Counted from the stretch's first letter, positions 33,261 through 46,890 are shown. The stretch is 64,000 bases of DNA from Istiophorus platypterus (GCA_016859345.1 CM029118.1:26602501-26666500); one strand, 5' to 3'. Notes: generated by a model not told the origin, from the sequence alone. Numbers and translations are program-made.

Positions 33261-35470
33261 ATTGACAGACATTGTTAAAATAAACAATAATGACTATTGG
33301 TTTCATACCAGAAATGAACAGTGTTCTCCAATGCCAAAGACCTGATTTGGGATAAACAAATTGAAGTACGTTTGCAATTGTATGACGGAAGTTTTCCTGT
33401 AATGGTTGTTTGAATTAAACAATACCAATGACTGAGTTGAGATAAGGCCAGAGAGGCCGACTCCAGAGCACAAAGCAAAGTGATGAATGAGTATTTTTTA
33501 AGTTGGCACAACATGCAATGTGCTGTGTGTACCACTGTGCTGATGCATTCATTTATAAGAAATCACCATAATATAATACCCGGTAATAGTGTGGCACTAA
33601 ACATTCTCCTGGCATCAAGAAAAAAAACAGAGATAGTTGGTTGCTGCAATCTTCGCTATTCGTAGCACTTGTACAAGCAGCAGGTCAGGAGGTGTCATGA
33701 GGCCAGGAAACTAGCAAGTAAGACAGAGTTGTCTCAAGCTTGTGAAACAGCCTGGTGTCGTCATATTTGTTGGTTGCGGAAGAGGAGGGATTAGGCAGGA
33801 TCACAGTGAAGCAATGAATGATAATAATACTTAACCTCAATGCAAGGAGCACAATTACTGTGGATTAACGTGAAAATGATTCGGTTATCTGTGGAACTGG
33901 GAAGGTCGTAACCTGTTTGGACAGTAGCCCAGAGTCTGATATCTGCATAAACCAGCAGCCAGCACCATTCAGCTGCTCCATCACTTTGCAGAGCTCATTA
34001 TCCACCACTGTAGACTTGGTAGAAGAGAATGTACGGCTGAGAGGTAAGGCAATGAAATATCAACATGTCTGTTTGCACCTCTGAATGGCTACTATGCAAT
34101 ATTTGAATTAGCTCAATTTATAAAAACATACTTTGATTTATCCTTCTATTATGAACCTTTTCCATGTAGTTAATTGTAATTATATCAAATAATTGAATCC
34201 ACCGACAAGAAATAAAGCACATTTTTAATTAATGCCCTCTTTGGATTTCAAAGAGAGTTTGGACCAGACACAGAGCATTGACTGATAATGTTTAGAATCC
34301 AATTTCTTTTTAATCTCAGAAAAAATGTAGAAATTCTGTTTATCATTATTAGGTGACTGAATAGGCTAATGGATAATGGTTTAATAAAGGTTTCATGAGA
34401 GAGTTTACGTCAGTTTCCTCTTATTTATATGAGCTTATCTTATGCTTGGCAAGAGTAACTGTCAGTACTGTTTTACGTTGTGAGGTAGAGTAAAGCTGAA
34501 TGACTACTGCTGCAGGTCCTTATAGATTCAAACCAAAGTGGGTCTTACATGCATCGCCACTACTTTATTTCAGGTTTTGCTACTTTCCCTGGTCTGAAGG
34601 GAACAAACTAATACTTTTCTAGCAGTTAAAACCTAATGCCTTATCATGTTGTTAAAATATTCATCCTGTCACAGAGGAGGAGATGGTGACAGCTCAGCAG
34701 TCTATGTCACGGCTTGTTGGTTTGAATCCAGGTCATAACCTTTCCCACGAAGGCATCGTGCCTCAGTATCATTTCTGTTTTTATCTCCCTCTTTTGTTTA
34801 ACTGGAAAAGGGAAAATAAAACATTTCCAGTTATGCATTTCATTCTTTTAGTAGATTTCATGTAGTTCATTATATGCAGTTATTTTTTTCTAAACCAAGA
34901 AAAAACATAGATTATGGTAATATCAAACTTAAGATTTAAAAATTTGAGTGAGCTATAAATTTCATATCAAGACAACACTGCCTACAATAGCACTTCTAAA
35001 TGATACTATGCTAAATCTCTAACTCCTGACTGTGGTATTTTCTTCCATAAAATGCTTTTCCCTAGTTCCCCAACTCTGTTTTTCTTCATAAGCACCTACA
35101 TGTGAAGCACATATAAGACTTCTTTTGTTACCTCACACAAAGAGCTAAGATTACCCTCCACTCCACTGCTGCAACAGTGAAGAAATAGGAGTATATAGTG
35201 TAGGCGTATGATAATATGCAGTAAAAACTGACCCTGCTGGATGTTTTCATCTTTATAATAATGTGCCGAGCAGCTGTTATGAAAAGGTTTACTATATATG
35301 TGAAGACAAGACACAGGTGACCACTTCTTGTGTGTCCTAACATACAGATGCTTACGAAATTGTTTGAATCAGTTTAAAATCTAATTTTGATTTGGTGCCT
35401 TTATGTGTAGCCTAAGTAATTTTTTTGGAGACAAGCTGTCAACACAACACTAACATATTTTATTGTTAAA
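33261..35470. other. Intergenic / possible distant 5' region of gnrhr
   Basis: No coding gene recognised. A potential non-coding exon ending in GAG|GTAAGG at about 34042-34043 on plus is discussed under findings. Confidence 0.4.
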
Positions 35471-35477
35471 TTTTAAA

Positions 35478-35931
35478 AGAATGGTTTGACTTCTTGAAAT
35501 ATGCTTATTCTTTATTGTGCAAATTTCTATACCACTCTAATATCTCTATGATTAATATGAAGGTACTGCCTCAATGTGATGACAGGCTCCAGGAGGTAAC
35601 TGCCCCCTTCGTAAAAATAATCAGGCACATAGCTCCACTAAAAACACTAATGTGTAATTTTTACACTATGGTTTTTGTAATGCATAAATAAACAAAATAT
35701 AACTTGTTAATAGTGAGCTTTACAGATGCTGGTAGACAGATAATTTTCATGTTTAGACAGAGTAAATCTAGCTTTTTTCCCCATTTCCAGTCTTTACATT
35801 AGGCTAAGCTAACCAACTGTTGGCAGTAGCTTCATATTTGATAGACAAATATGCGAAAGGTTCAATCTTCTCATCTAACACTCAGCAGGAGGCAAATAAG
35901 TGTATTTTCGAAAATGTCAAACTATTTTTTC
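35478..35931. mobile_element. Foldback (inverted-repeat) MITE-like element
   Basis: The left arm (about 35478-35572) and the reverse complement of the right arm (about 35931-35822) share the order 'tagtttgac / ggtttgac', 'tatgctta..ttat', 'tct.at.a.ta', 'aatatgaag.tactgcc'. The arms are ~100 bp and diverged, enclosing ~250 bp. I recognise this type of sequence as a frequent percomorph repeat. Confidence 0.55.
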
Positions 35932-36129
35932 AAATGTATATGGCAAACTTGTTATTCATTCAACAGACATGAAGGAACAGGAGCATTCATTTGTATTCAT
36001 GTTTCTGTCCACCCGATGAATGTAAGCCAAGTGTTCACTCTCTTTTATCACTGTTTATGGTCTCTAAAAACTCCTGAGAAAAATATCTGGTTCTTCTCCT
36101 AAATACTTCATAAGGTTCACTGACACACT

Positions 36130-36962
36130 CTTCTCTTCCCATCATTCTGGTTCAAGTTCATCTTGGTTTCATTTTCCAAAGAATCTTGTTCCAGAACTGT
36201 TCAGGCTTTTTTAGATATTTTCCAGAAGAGTCTAATCTGGCTTTTCTTTTCATGAGTGTTACCAATGGTTTGCACTTGGTGGTAAATCCTCTGTATTTAC
36301 TTTCATGAAGGCGTCTCTTGATTGTGGACTTTGACAATGATAAATCTTCCTCCTCGAGTTTTCTTGACCTGACTAGACATTGTGAAGGGTTTTGTCTTAA
36401 ACAAGGAAAGAATTCTGTGATCATCCACTTCAGTCGTCTTCCAGGCCTTTTGGTGGTGCTGAGCTCACAAGTTCATTCCCTCTTTTTAAAAATGAACTAG
36501 ATTGTTGATTTGCCTACACCTACAATATCTGGGATCTGTCTGATAGGTTTATTTTGTTTTTGCAGCCTAATGATGCCTCTTTCATTTGGATAGACCCCGG
36601 TTGCATATTAGAAATCCCCTAAATATCTATCAACTGCAAAATCAATGCTTGGAATCAATTCCAGTCCTTTTTATCTGATTAATTTTTCATGGCATAATGA
36701 TGGAACAGGCCACATCTGCCCATGAAACTGATATACTGGCAATTGTCCAATTACTGTTGAGCCTCTGAAGATGAGGGAATATGTACAAAAATCACTGTAA
36801 TTACTAAACGGTCAGTGTAATATTTTTGAGAAGCCCCTTGAATTTAAGCTGAAAGGCTTTAATTCAGTCACATCTTGTCGGCTTCTTTCCAATCCATTGT
36901 GATTGTGTACAGAGGCAAAATTACAAAAACTGTCACTGTCCAAATTCTTATGGACCTAACTG
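36130..36962 (-). mobile_element. Truncated Tc1-like DNA transposon
   Basis: On minus the element starts at about 36962 with TACAGTTAGGTCCATAAG then TTTGGACAGTGACA, a known type of fish Tc1 terminal repeat. A decayed transposase follows. The segment at 36424-36158 shows the second DNA-binding helix-turn-helix (LSKSTIKRRLHES) and the linker GFTTKCKPLVT. The sequence stops near 36130 before any DDE catalytic region and without the second terminal repeat. Confidence 0.75.
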
Positions 36963-37599
36963 TATGATCAACAAAGGGTTTCTTACACTTTGATATCTTA
37001 TATTGTGTGTAGGTGCTGTATCAAAATTACCTGATCAGTAAAATGGGAAAGAAAAAGAGTGAAAATGATTCAGTCTGTGTACTTGGATACTCACTGTATG
37101 TTAAATCTGACTGCAGATGGTTGACAGCAGCTGGAGGAGCACCACTTTCTTTAATGCTTCTTTCCAGTATTTGCATGTTTGAGCTTTTCAGAGAATGAAA
37201 TGCAGATGTCAGACTGAAAAAGGCAGAGCTGATCTTCCTTTGGCAATGTAAGACACGAACACTGTGCATTACAGGAGGACTTTTACGAATTAAAATGTAT
37301 CATTATGAAAAATTAATACAGGGTTGGGCGTAAGTAGAAGAATGCTGCATGGTAATGCACTCATTCTCATACAACAACACAGCAAAATAACCACACAGAA
37401 GTCACTTCAACAGCATGATACATTGTCAAGAAAACGTAATCATTAGTAATGCATCGATTTATTTTGTGCAGATATTCTAAGCACTCATACATAGTGCATT
37501 TAATAAACATAGGACCTGTTTGGTCTTGATGAGAATGAAGGTGGTAAGAACAGCGATGCCTCATTTTTCTTTCTTTTTCTTTTTCTTTTTTCTTTTTTA

Positions 37600-37980
37600 A
37601 CCCAGCCTCACGTTCACTCTGACAGAGTTAAAATTAGAAAAAAACGGCACCGACTCCCCAGATGCTCGTAGCCGCGTCCACGGCGCGGCTGACGCGCGCA
37701 GCGGAGGGAGGACAAAACGCATCGGTAAAGCTCCCGAGGGGACACTGAGGCAAACCGGCCAGGAAGACTGCAGGCTGCCGACTGCAGGCTGCAGGGTGCA
37801 GGGTGCAGGGTGCAGGGTGCAGGGTGCAGGCTGCAGGGTGCAGGCTGCAGGCTGCAGGGTGACTGACAGACTACCCAGAAAGTCAGTCCCTCGCTCCTCT
37901 TAGTCTTGGAGGGAGATGGAGCCGGAGCGGGGTCCGGGACTTCTATAAAGAGGATTTCACTGTTTTATCTCCTCTGATCT
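37600..37980 (+). promoter_or_regulatory. GC/CpG-rich region upstream of gnrhr, possible promoter or 5' exon
   Basis: A local CpG-rich block (37650-37720, 37860-37950) in otherwise AT-rich DNA, 0.8-1.1 kb upstream of the receptor ATG. A 'ctataaag' at about 37943 is TATA-like. It contains the minisatellite at 37769-37862. Confidence 0.4.
37769..37862. repeat. GCAGGGT/GCAGGCT minisatellite
   Basis: About twelve 7-bp units, alternating between GCAGGGT and GCAGGCT (CTGCAGG core). Confidence 0.9.
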
Positions 37981-38612
37981 AGGAATTGCACTGCTCCACG
38001 CACATAAATGTAAGTCTGCTGGAGGGATTTATTATATTTATGTATGTATACGTGTAATTTACTTTACTCTCTATACAGAAAAGCAACATTCTTAACAATT
38101 AGGCAGGCAGTGATGTGTGTATGCACTGTTATTGATACCGTCGTTTTTAGGCTCATCCTTGAATCTTAATCCTAGAAACCACATATAATCCACGAAATTA
38201 ACAATTATTTCTATTTTCCCTTAGCTGCAAGTCTAAACTGGTGATTTATACCTTTGCCTAAATGAAAAACCACGTTAGCCTCTGCAAGTTAGAACCTATT
38301 ATAGGTTGTGTGTATTGCAGTTTTAACTACTCAGAGATAGCTTGGAAAGTTTGTATTAAATGCCAGGCTAAGTCTTCCCATGGAAAAGAAATGTGCAAAG
38401 AATTTTTTTACACCATTTATTTATTTATCTATCAATTATCTATCAGATAAGAGCATATTATCCTTAGGGTGTAGCTAATCTGATTGGTTGTGAGGTTGTC
38501 AGGTGTTGCAGTTGGCTATGCTCCAAATTCAGTTATGTGGAGACTCCCCCATGAGCATTGTGGGGTTTGTTGGCAATCATAGCATCTTTCCACCTCAGTG
38601 ACCATCAGAGAG

Positions 38613-38795
38613 ATGCACCCTACACAGCAGACTGCTCTCTCTCTGTCTGCCACTATATGCAAAACCATGCAGATGAATTTTTTGAACCAACTTCAGGCTG
38701 ATGTATTTATATGTTTTGCCTTATCTTCCTTTGGTGCCACCAGCCTCAATGTAGGTGAACAAAATGCTGACTCCTTAATGAAGGTCAGAAAATGA
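38613..38795 (+). other. Upstream ORF overlapping the gnrhr start codon
   Basis: An ATG at 38613 opens 60 codons that end in TGA at 38793-38795. That stop overlaps the receptor ATG (38792-38794) as ATGA. A splice acceptor (ctttccacctcAG at 38597-38598) just upstream suggests the receptor's first coding exon begins at 38599, which would place this uORF in the mRNA leader. Confidence 0.5.
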
Positions 38796-41547
38796 ACACT
38801 TCCTCCTCTGAGCCTGCAGTCATCATGTATCAGCACAAGGAGGGATTTGACCTCAATGCCAGCTGTGACTGGCTGGTTCCTCACTGTAACTGGACATCAG
38901 TGGACAGAGCACCCCAGCTGCCTACGTTTTCCACAGCAGCCAAAGTCAGAGTGATCATTACCTTTATCCTGTGTGGCATTTCCACTTTCTGCAATTTGGC
39001 TGTGCTGTGGGCAGCCAATGGCCACAAGCGCAAATCCCACGTCAGAGTGCTGATAATCAACCTGACTGCAGCCGATCTCTTGGTTACCTTCATTGTGATG
39101 CCTGTGGATGCCGTGTGGAACATCACGGTTCAGTGGCTGGCCAGCGACCTGGCCTGCAGATTCTTGATGTTCCTCAAACTACAGGCCATGTACTCCTGTG
39201 CCTTCGTCACAGTGGTGATTAGTCTGGACAGACAGTCGGCTATCCTCAATCCTCTGGCCATTAGCATGGCCCGGAAAAGGAACAGGGTCATGCTGATGGT
39301 GGCGTGGACTATGAGCGCCTTGTTCTCAATCCCTCAGGTAAGGGCAGGTGATACTGGTGCGACAAGACAAATTACAGATCGTTTGGTTCAGTTAAACAGA
39401 GACTGATCAATTTGACAAAAGGATTCAGAGAGAAGTGGTTGGTTATAGGATGCAGAGAATTGATCCTTCTCTTTTTTTTTAGGCTATTCCTTGTACTACT
39501 GAAACATTCTCCAGGCTCTGTTCAGTATTGCAGTGAGCAGCCTATAGGTCTTTATACCTGACAATAGATTATATGATCGACGTATATTATCTAAATCTCA
39601 GAGGTATTGATCTATAGGAAAACTACACATGCCAGAAGAAATTAAATTCAGTCTTTACATTTACTTGAATTGAGTTCCTATACATGTTTCATCATTCTCG
39701 TTGTTTACATAACGGCAACCAAACAATAGTCAGTGAGAAGAGTTATAGTCCACCAAGTTTTTTGGCTGCAGTAAAAAAAAAAAAACTCCACAGGAAGTGG
39801 CAACACGTAGTCAGTCAAGAACTGACATTGGTCCCTACAGGTAAAGGATGACTGCAAGACAGTGACATGAAAACTCTGCAGGCAAACGCTGGCCTATCAT
39901 TCGCTGATCTCAGACATGGCTTGTGATTTGAAACATGCAAGTTAAACCATTTTCTGATGCCCCTGAAAATATATACATTTAAATATTTGAATTAAAATCA
40001 TAAATGTGTAATGACTAGTTGATAAACGGCTTAACATAACAAAAACTTGCCAACTAGGAAAATCTTTGCTCAAGGCAGCCCCAGTTTACATCTTCGTGCA
40101 TTTACATAAAATATAGAAAATCTTGACGCTTTGATGCAGGAAAACCTGCTGCGTCATTAAGGGGCCTACAGTGTCTCGGTGTTAGGGATTAGTGGCTCTA
40201 TCACTGAGTAACATAAGGATGGGAAACCTTAATCCTGGCAGTATAGATGCTTCACTAAAGCCATTAAAATTTTTGGTGGCATAGCATGTAACACTGTTGA
40301 TCATGTACAGAGAGGAAAGCGGAAATATTGTGATTCGGTCCAACCCACTCAACCCAGTTTGATGCAGGATGGTTCTAGAAAAACTGGATTACATTTAACC
40401 CTGACAGTTTGAAATTTTCAGTACCAGTGATTTTTAAGCTTCGATTTGCATCCAAACATAGCAAATACAATAAGATAGGAGCTGAAAAGATTTGGCAATC
40501 AATCAATTAGAACAGCCAAAGGATTATGTTTATGTCACTTTGTGATATGGGAAATTAAAATAGACATTTGTGACTATTTTTAGACATTTTCTATACGAAG
40601 GAAAATAATTGGGAGATTGATTTATGGCTAAGGTAAGGACACCAAAACTTGGTTGAAAGTTAGAGAAAAATCATCTTGATTGAATAAACGAAAGTCAGCA
40701 CTAATTAATTTTTACTGCTATGTTTTTAAAGTTCATCATAGTAACTACAGCCACTAGAGGTTCCCTAACAATTAAATCTAACTATGGTTCGTAATAAGCT
40801 CTTGACAGTTTATTGGATCATTTTCTTAGAGGAGGAAAATCTCTATTAATTATAAACTTGATGGCTATATACACAATGTACCGCAGCTAAAGCTGTATAT
40901 CCTAGAAAAAAATGTCCAAGAAATATGCATCCTCATTGGCTGGTGATCCATGTGGGCAATGCTCCATCAAAGTATCATGGGCCCCGGGGCTACAACTTTT
41001 TCAAGCCCCTAGGGGTGCTTCATATTTCTTTTAGTAAGCACTGGACATTGCCCATGTGCCCAGCAACAACAACACAAAACATCCAAAATGCATTTATTTA
41101 TGCCATATGCATAATCAGACAAATGTGCATTGATAATGTTTTGGTTGAAATGGCTATTACAACATCAGACAGGGTTTGGGTCTGACTCGTTTGGCTTTTG
41201 ATTCACTACTCGCAGTCTACTCAAACAGCTCGAGGGCACTTAACTAGGGCTCTGCAGATTTGTGAAGCGGCTATAGCACCCCCTAGCCCCAGTGTAACAC
41301 TGTGCTTGTCACCATGTCCAACCCACACAGCCATCGACGCACATAATTTGCATACAGTAATGCAACTACAATGACTCGTGAATGTGGTTTAATTTTATCA
41401 CTGTTGCATCACCAAATAATCTAATAGTTATAAGACCATAGTGAAGCATACATATATGATGCAGAAATTGCATCACCTAGAGATACAGACTGGCTCAATG
41501 CAGGCCAGTATCCATCTCTCTCACAGGTCATGCACATATATGCATGC

Positions 41548-41618
<71 letters not shown>

Positions 41619-43735
41619 TACTGTATGCAACCAAATTAATTGGATTCCTCTTTCAGAAAAGTTTGTTTATCAATGATGTTCCAGCCACTATGTGGTAAAT
41701 GTTTCAAAAATACCATTGGGTCTATTCTCATAGAATCATGAAGCTATTTTTTTAATCAGAGGCTGAGCAAATGCAAAGATTCTGTATTAAACTTTTTCTT
41801 AACAGCTGTGACTCCTGCTGCCCTTTCTATCTTATTCTCTTATTTTTCTTAGAGTACATACCACTCAAAGTCAAGCATGATTGAAAACAAAGCATTACCC
41901 TGGCTACTCATTGGACATATTCAAGACAGTGGTATTAGTATATTCCTATATGGTATATTCAGGGTTGTTTTAAATTCTTGCCAGTAGCAAAAAGTCAGCT
42001 TGGCTCCGTCCAGCACAGATTTAAACATAGCACAGACGGTTCAGAAAGAATTTGGAACCACTTAGATGCAATTGATAAGGAGACAAAGTGTTGTTTAAGA
42101 TAACATAACATTAGCAGATGGGTTTTCTTGCTTAGAGTTCAGCTATGACTGGTCTTGAACGTGGGTTCTGGCAGGCAGCTGCTCTCCCCTCTTTCCAGCT
42201 CTGTGTACTGAATCTTTAGGTAGTAGTCAGTACCGGACCGCACCGGTCTATTTTCACCCTTGGGTATATTTTAAAGAAGTGTATTTTCACTTTTAATGTT
42301 ACAAGAGAATTGGGACCGACCACTGTGTTTAGAGAACACTATCTCTGGTAATGAGTTTGCCAGGGGTTGCAGATGTATAACTTTAACAAAAACTATTAAA
42401 GAGCAGGACAGAGCTTCTAAAATTAGCCAGTACTCTAATTGCAGCATCCTGCATCTACTACCACACAGAGAGGATATTCTTCACTGTTAGCAATTTCCTT
42501 TTTTTCTTTTTATATCTTTTAACATAACCTGTAATCCCTCAAAATTGTATAGTATGAAAAGGTCCATTTTATTGGTAGTTATGGTTGGTAAGGGATGATT
42601 TAACAAACTGTCAGTTTTTTGTCCGAGATGGGATGCGAACTCAGGTCACAAGCGTCAAAGTGATATGTGATATTGATGTGTACCTGTCACTCACCTCCAC
42701 TCCATTGTTACAGAGGGACACATAAGTAACTGGCATTGACTTAAGAAGTAACTAATGCTGCCTAAATTGATGTGATTCAGAGAAATACTGGGCTATTTGG
42801 TCAAACCACTGGGATATCAGTGTGACATAATGCTTTAATCTTTCCATCTCATATCAGTCAAACAGACAGGGCATAGAAAATGCTGGGTGACAACTGCTGC
42901 GAGTGAGAAACAACGTAATATAATTTGATTTCTAAATCCACAGATGTTCATTTTCCATAATGTGACCATCACATATCCAGCCAACTTTACTCAATGCACC
43001 ACAAGGGGGAGCTTTGTCACCCACTGGCAGGAAACTGCCTACAACATGTTCACCTTCTCTTGCCTCTTCCTGCTGCCACTGGTCATAATGATCATCTGCT
43101 ACACCAGGATCTTCATCCAGATCTCCAAGCAGATGACACAAAAGAGCTGTAAGTTCTCTGCTGAGGCCGGTGTTTGGTTTCTCAGAATGTAGAAAAGTGG
43201 ATCAGAAAAAAGACCTCTATTTGATGCACTCACTTAAAAAAAGATAGAATACTGTGAAGTAATTACTTTCCATGCTTACATCTCAGCTATCCATTAACGC
43301 CTGCCTTTCTTTTCTACTCTAGTGTCCTCCAATGAGCCACATCTACGTTGTTCAAAGAACAACATCCCAAAAGCCCGAATGAGAACTCTGAAAATGAGCA
43401 TCGTAATAGTGATCTGCTTCATAGTCTGCTGGACTCCGTACTACTTGTTGGGTTTATGGTACTGGTTCTTCCCTGATGACTTGGAGGGAAAAGTCTCTCA
43501 CTCCCTCACACACATCCTTTTCATATTTGGTCTTTTCAATGCCTGTCTGGACCCCATCATCTACGGTCTGTTCACCATACGCTTCCGCAATGGGCTAAGG
43601 AGCTGCTACCACAAAGCTGCAGTGATGTCAGACAAGGAAACTAACACAGTGATAATGGAGTCTTTGAGATGTACCGCTGCTGCTTTGCCCTCTAAAAGAG
43701 GAATGACCACTGGTGAGGAAGGACATCGGTTGTGA
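38792..43735 (+). CDS. gnrhr: Gonadotropin-releasing hormone receptor (non-mammalian type), complete
   Basis: Class A GPCR that binds GnRH and signals mainly through Gq; in fish it controls pituitary gonadotropes and acts in brain. Three exons in phase: 38792-39337, 42944-43148 and 43323-43735, making 1164 nt or 387 aa. Intron positions (at the end of TM4, and in intracellular loop 3) match the conserved GnRHR gene structure. Seen: N-terminal glycosylation sites (Asn2, NAS at 22, NWT at 33), TM2 NLTAADLLVT with Asp95, DRQSAILNPLAI after TM3, TM6 FIVCWTPYYLLGLWYWF and TM7 NACLDPIIYGLF. A ~50-residue cytoplasmic tail follows, which mammalian GnRHR1 lacks; Asp in both TM2 and TM7 also marks the non-mammalian type. 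Which of the several fish paralogues it is cannot be decided by eye. Confidence 0.95.
39338..42943 (+). other. gnrhr: Intron 1 of gnrhr
   Basis: 3.6 kb between coding exons 1 and 2, with donor CAG|GTAAGG and acceptor atccacAG. Apart from the CA microsatellite at 41551-41614 I recognise nothing in it. Confidence 0.85.
41551..41614. repeat. (CA)n microsatellite in gnrhr intron 1
   Basis: About 32 uninterrupted CA units. Confidence 0.97.
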
Positions 43736-46549
43736 ACAGGCTGAGCCAAAATGCACTGACGACAGGTGTCTGACTGTGTTAAGTCAAGGAGAAGGAGGAC
43801 AACCTTGCCACTTGAGGGCTGAGAGCATAAAATGATGTAGAGAAAAACAGAGTAGAACCAGTAAGATTATGCTGTTTGATGAACTAGCTAAATTATTGTG
43901 TTATCCATGAACTGGATATATTTATTTCATGACAACACCTAACATGCACGTGTAGAATAAGTCTGAAAACCAAATATCTATCATTGTGTAATCTAATGTG
44001 TTTGTCTCCAGACATGTCTTTGTGTGTGAGATGCCTGAGGCTGTCGGGCTTACTTCAGGGTTATATAACAGCTTTACGAACACAGTTTGGAGCTGTTTGA
44101 CGGTTGTGTAACTGGTTACCATTTTGAAACAAGTCTGCTATATATAATGTACATTCAGCCGGCTCTGCAAAAAAGCTTCAGGGCTTAATGAAAAGAAGAA
44201 GATGTTGATTGTCAGGTTACACAACAGCCTGTGTTCTGTATGCAGTTACACACTCCCTACAGGTCTGCTCGGAAGTCTCAAATGACTGTTGAGGTTACTG
44301 AGGCTGTGAATTTGAAGATAGAAACACAAAGAGGGTTGTAGAAATATAATATCCACTGCGTTCCCTTAGGAGGAGAAAAGGAGTATTACCTGCCCTCCTT
44401 GTTAGTCAGACAGCGATCATATATTACTTTCCGTCGATTGAGCGTGAATTAATGAATCGACTTATTGTTTGGCTCCAGCTGTTACCATTGGGCCCCTCTT
44501 CCTTCAGAATCTCTGAACTGGCACACGAAGGGATGTGGTTCACCTGCCTGTTTAGTATATGTGAAGTTTTTTTTTTTTTAATTGTACAGTAAACATATAT
44601 AATTAAAATTCCCAGGCTGGGTGCTATCAAATCTGTGTTTTTACCAGTTGCAAATTCAGTACATGCCCATTAAATGTATCAAAACAACAAGAGCAAAATG
44701 ATGTTACATGGAAAAATATGCCAATGGGATAATTGCTAATTTTTGAACATTAGTATTTTGTTTTTCTCAGTCTAGAGGTTTTAATAGTTTCTGACAAACG
44801 AGTGTCCATTACATTAGCTGAGGTGCAGCGTAGGCTTAATGAAGAACAAACCTCAAGAGGATGGGGCTAATTCTTATCATATAGCCAGTTCATTACCTAT
44901 GAACCAATTACTGGTAACAGTTAATTTATATGAATTGGATTACAGTTTGAAGGGTAATGAATCTGTGTTGGGGGATAATTAAATCTGCAAATCTGCAATA
45001 TAAATTTTTATATTCTTTTGTCTCCAGGTGCCTCTTAAAAATCCAGTTGGCGTTTCCGGGTAGCTTCAGGTTGCTCCAACAGCTCCAACTCTATCTCATA
45101 AAATTCTGCTAAATCCCATCCACACTAGAGATAGATTGCTGTGGCCATCCAAGAGACAGGGCCACAAATCAAAGCATGTTATGCACTAGATGATCGCTCT
45201 ACTTCACAAAATTAAGTTTTACACTGAGTATAATATTTGCTATGATGTATGAGTATGGTAAAGGTTTAACTAGCAGTTATGTTTAGGCAAGAAAAGAGAA
45301 CTGAGATAGGATTAGCATAAGGCAATACATTTTAAGGCTGGACAATTTAGCTAATTATTGCATTTTCGTGACAGTTGAATCAACAATGTTCAAATTTTAG
45401 GTTATTTCCCCCTGGACTACATCAGTATAATACAACTGCCTGTTTCCTGGAGGGGTAACCAGACAGTCCCTTTGCTTTCTGGGCATTGCTCACTTCCCAA
45501 AAATTCTTAATAGAGCTTGATTTGAATAGAACTCGATTACCAGCCACTGGTTTGGACAGTCTGAATGTCACCTGTCAGAACTTGGCCTCTTATTAGAGTG
45601 TGGCTCCTGGTGTGACGCAAATGGAAATTTCCCACATAACTTAAAAAAAGGGCAGTAATCTCCTCGTGCTTCCGCTTCACTGCTCTCCGATGGTGTGTAA
45701 GACAACACTGACCAGGATGCCTTGGTGTTTTGCCTCACCTCTGGGACTCACTAGCTGGGCTCTGATCAAGGTACGTATCAGTGGCAAAGAACATGAGCTG
45801 CCCAAACATCTGTACAGATATTAATTAAATCCTTCCGGTCAGGCCTTGTATAACTTAATGCATAGAGCCAATAGAACCATCATATCTTGTTAGTATGATG
45901 CATTTAATTGTATCAGCAAGAGTGTGTGAGCAGTAGTCATATGCGCGTTTCATCGGACCATATGGCATGACAGGGAACTGAGCCACAGGGCAAACCTCTC
46001 ACTTAACTGAACAGTCTTTATTCAAACCCCCTCCCTTTCTTCTAGCCTGTAGCCATGTGTATAGGATAGTGACTGAAAAAACTGAGCTCACAGATCCAAA
46101 CCGTCAAAATGATTTGTCTTGGGAGTTTTAAAATTAGATCAGAAATCAAGAAAAAAAACAAAACCTCTTTGTTCTGGCAGCCTTGACAGATGCCACCTGG
46201 ACATCCATCTCTGGAAGTGTGCTGGGCACGAGTACCGCTGACAATGATCTGAGATAGACCTGAGGCTCTGAATCCACCACCTGGCAATGGAGAGTTTTGA
46301 GTATGCTGATGAGGATTAATGGATACTATATAATGATATACAGTTTATTCTACTAAATGAGATTTATATCTACTATATTGAACAACAAGCCTTAAACAAT
46401 GCAGCGTAGTTAGTTATACAACAATGTACTACTACTACTACTATGTGAAAGAATAAAGATTACTAATACCTACGTAACTTTCCAATCTGGGAGTTTGGTT
46501 GGTAAAAATTATTGCCAGTACTCCCAGGATCATAAAGGCAGTGGATGGT
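43736..46549. other. gnrhr 3' flank and intergenic DNA
   Basis: Includes the receptor 3'UTR, whose end I cannot place because no clear AATAAA lies close to the stop. No further gene or RNA recognised. Confidence 0.5.
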
Positions 46550-46860
46550 TTGTAATCAAAGATCCAGACTCTGGAGCTCCGAAGGAAGAAAATCCTGCAG
46601 AAAGCGACAGGATCGATAGAGGAGAGAGATGAAAAAGCACAAAAGTAGAGGAGAGAGGAGAAGTCAGCTAGTAACGAGCATTGACGGGATATGGGTGTCT
46701 ACAGATGGAGAGGAAGAGGAGGAGAGAGGAGCTTGGTGCATCATGGGAAGTCCCAAACAGTATAGTCCTAACTATAAGCCCTATACTCCTGACTAAAAAC
46801 TTGGTCAAAAAGGGAAGTTTTAAGCCTACTCTTAAAGACCCCCTCCACTGAAAATAAAGA
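46550..46860 (+). repeat. Teleost interspersed repeat (GCATCATGGGA type)
   Basis: Contains 'agaggagagaggagaag', 'gtgcatcatgggaagtccc', 'ctaactataagc' and 'gggaagttttaagcctact', a series I recognise as a high-copy element of percomorph genomes. Ends not determined. Confidence 0.55.
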
Positions 46861-46890
46861 GCCTGACCTCGCTAACATGTCCATATGGTG

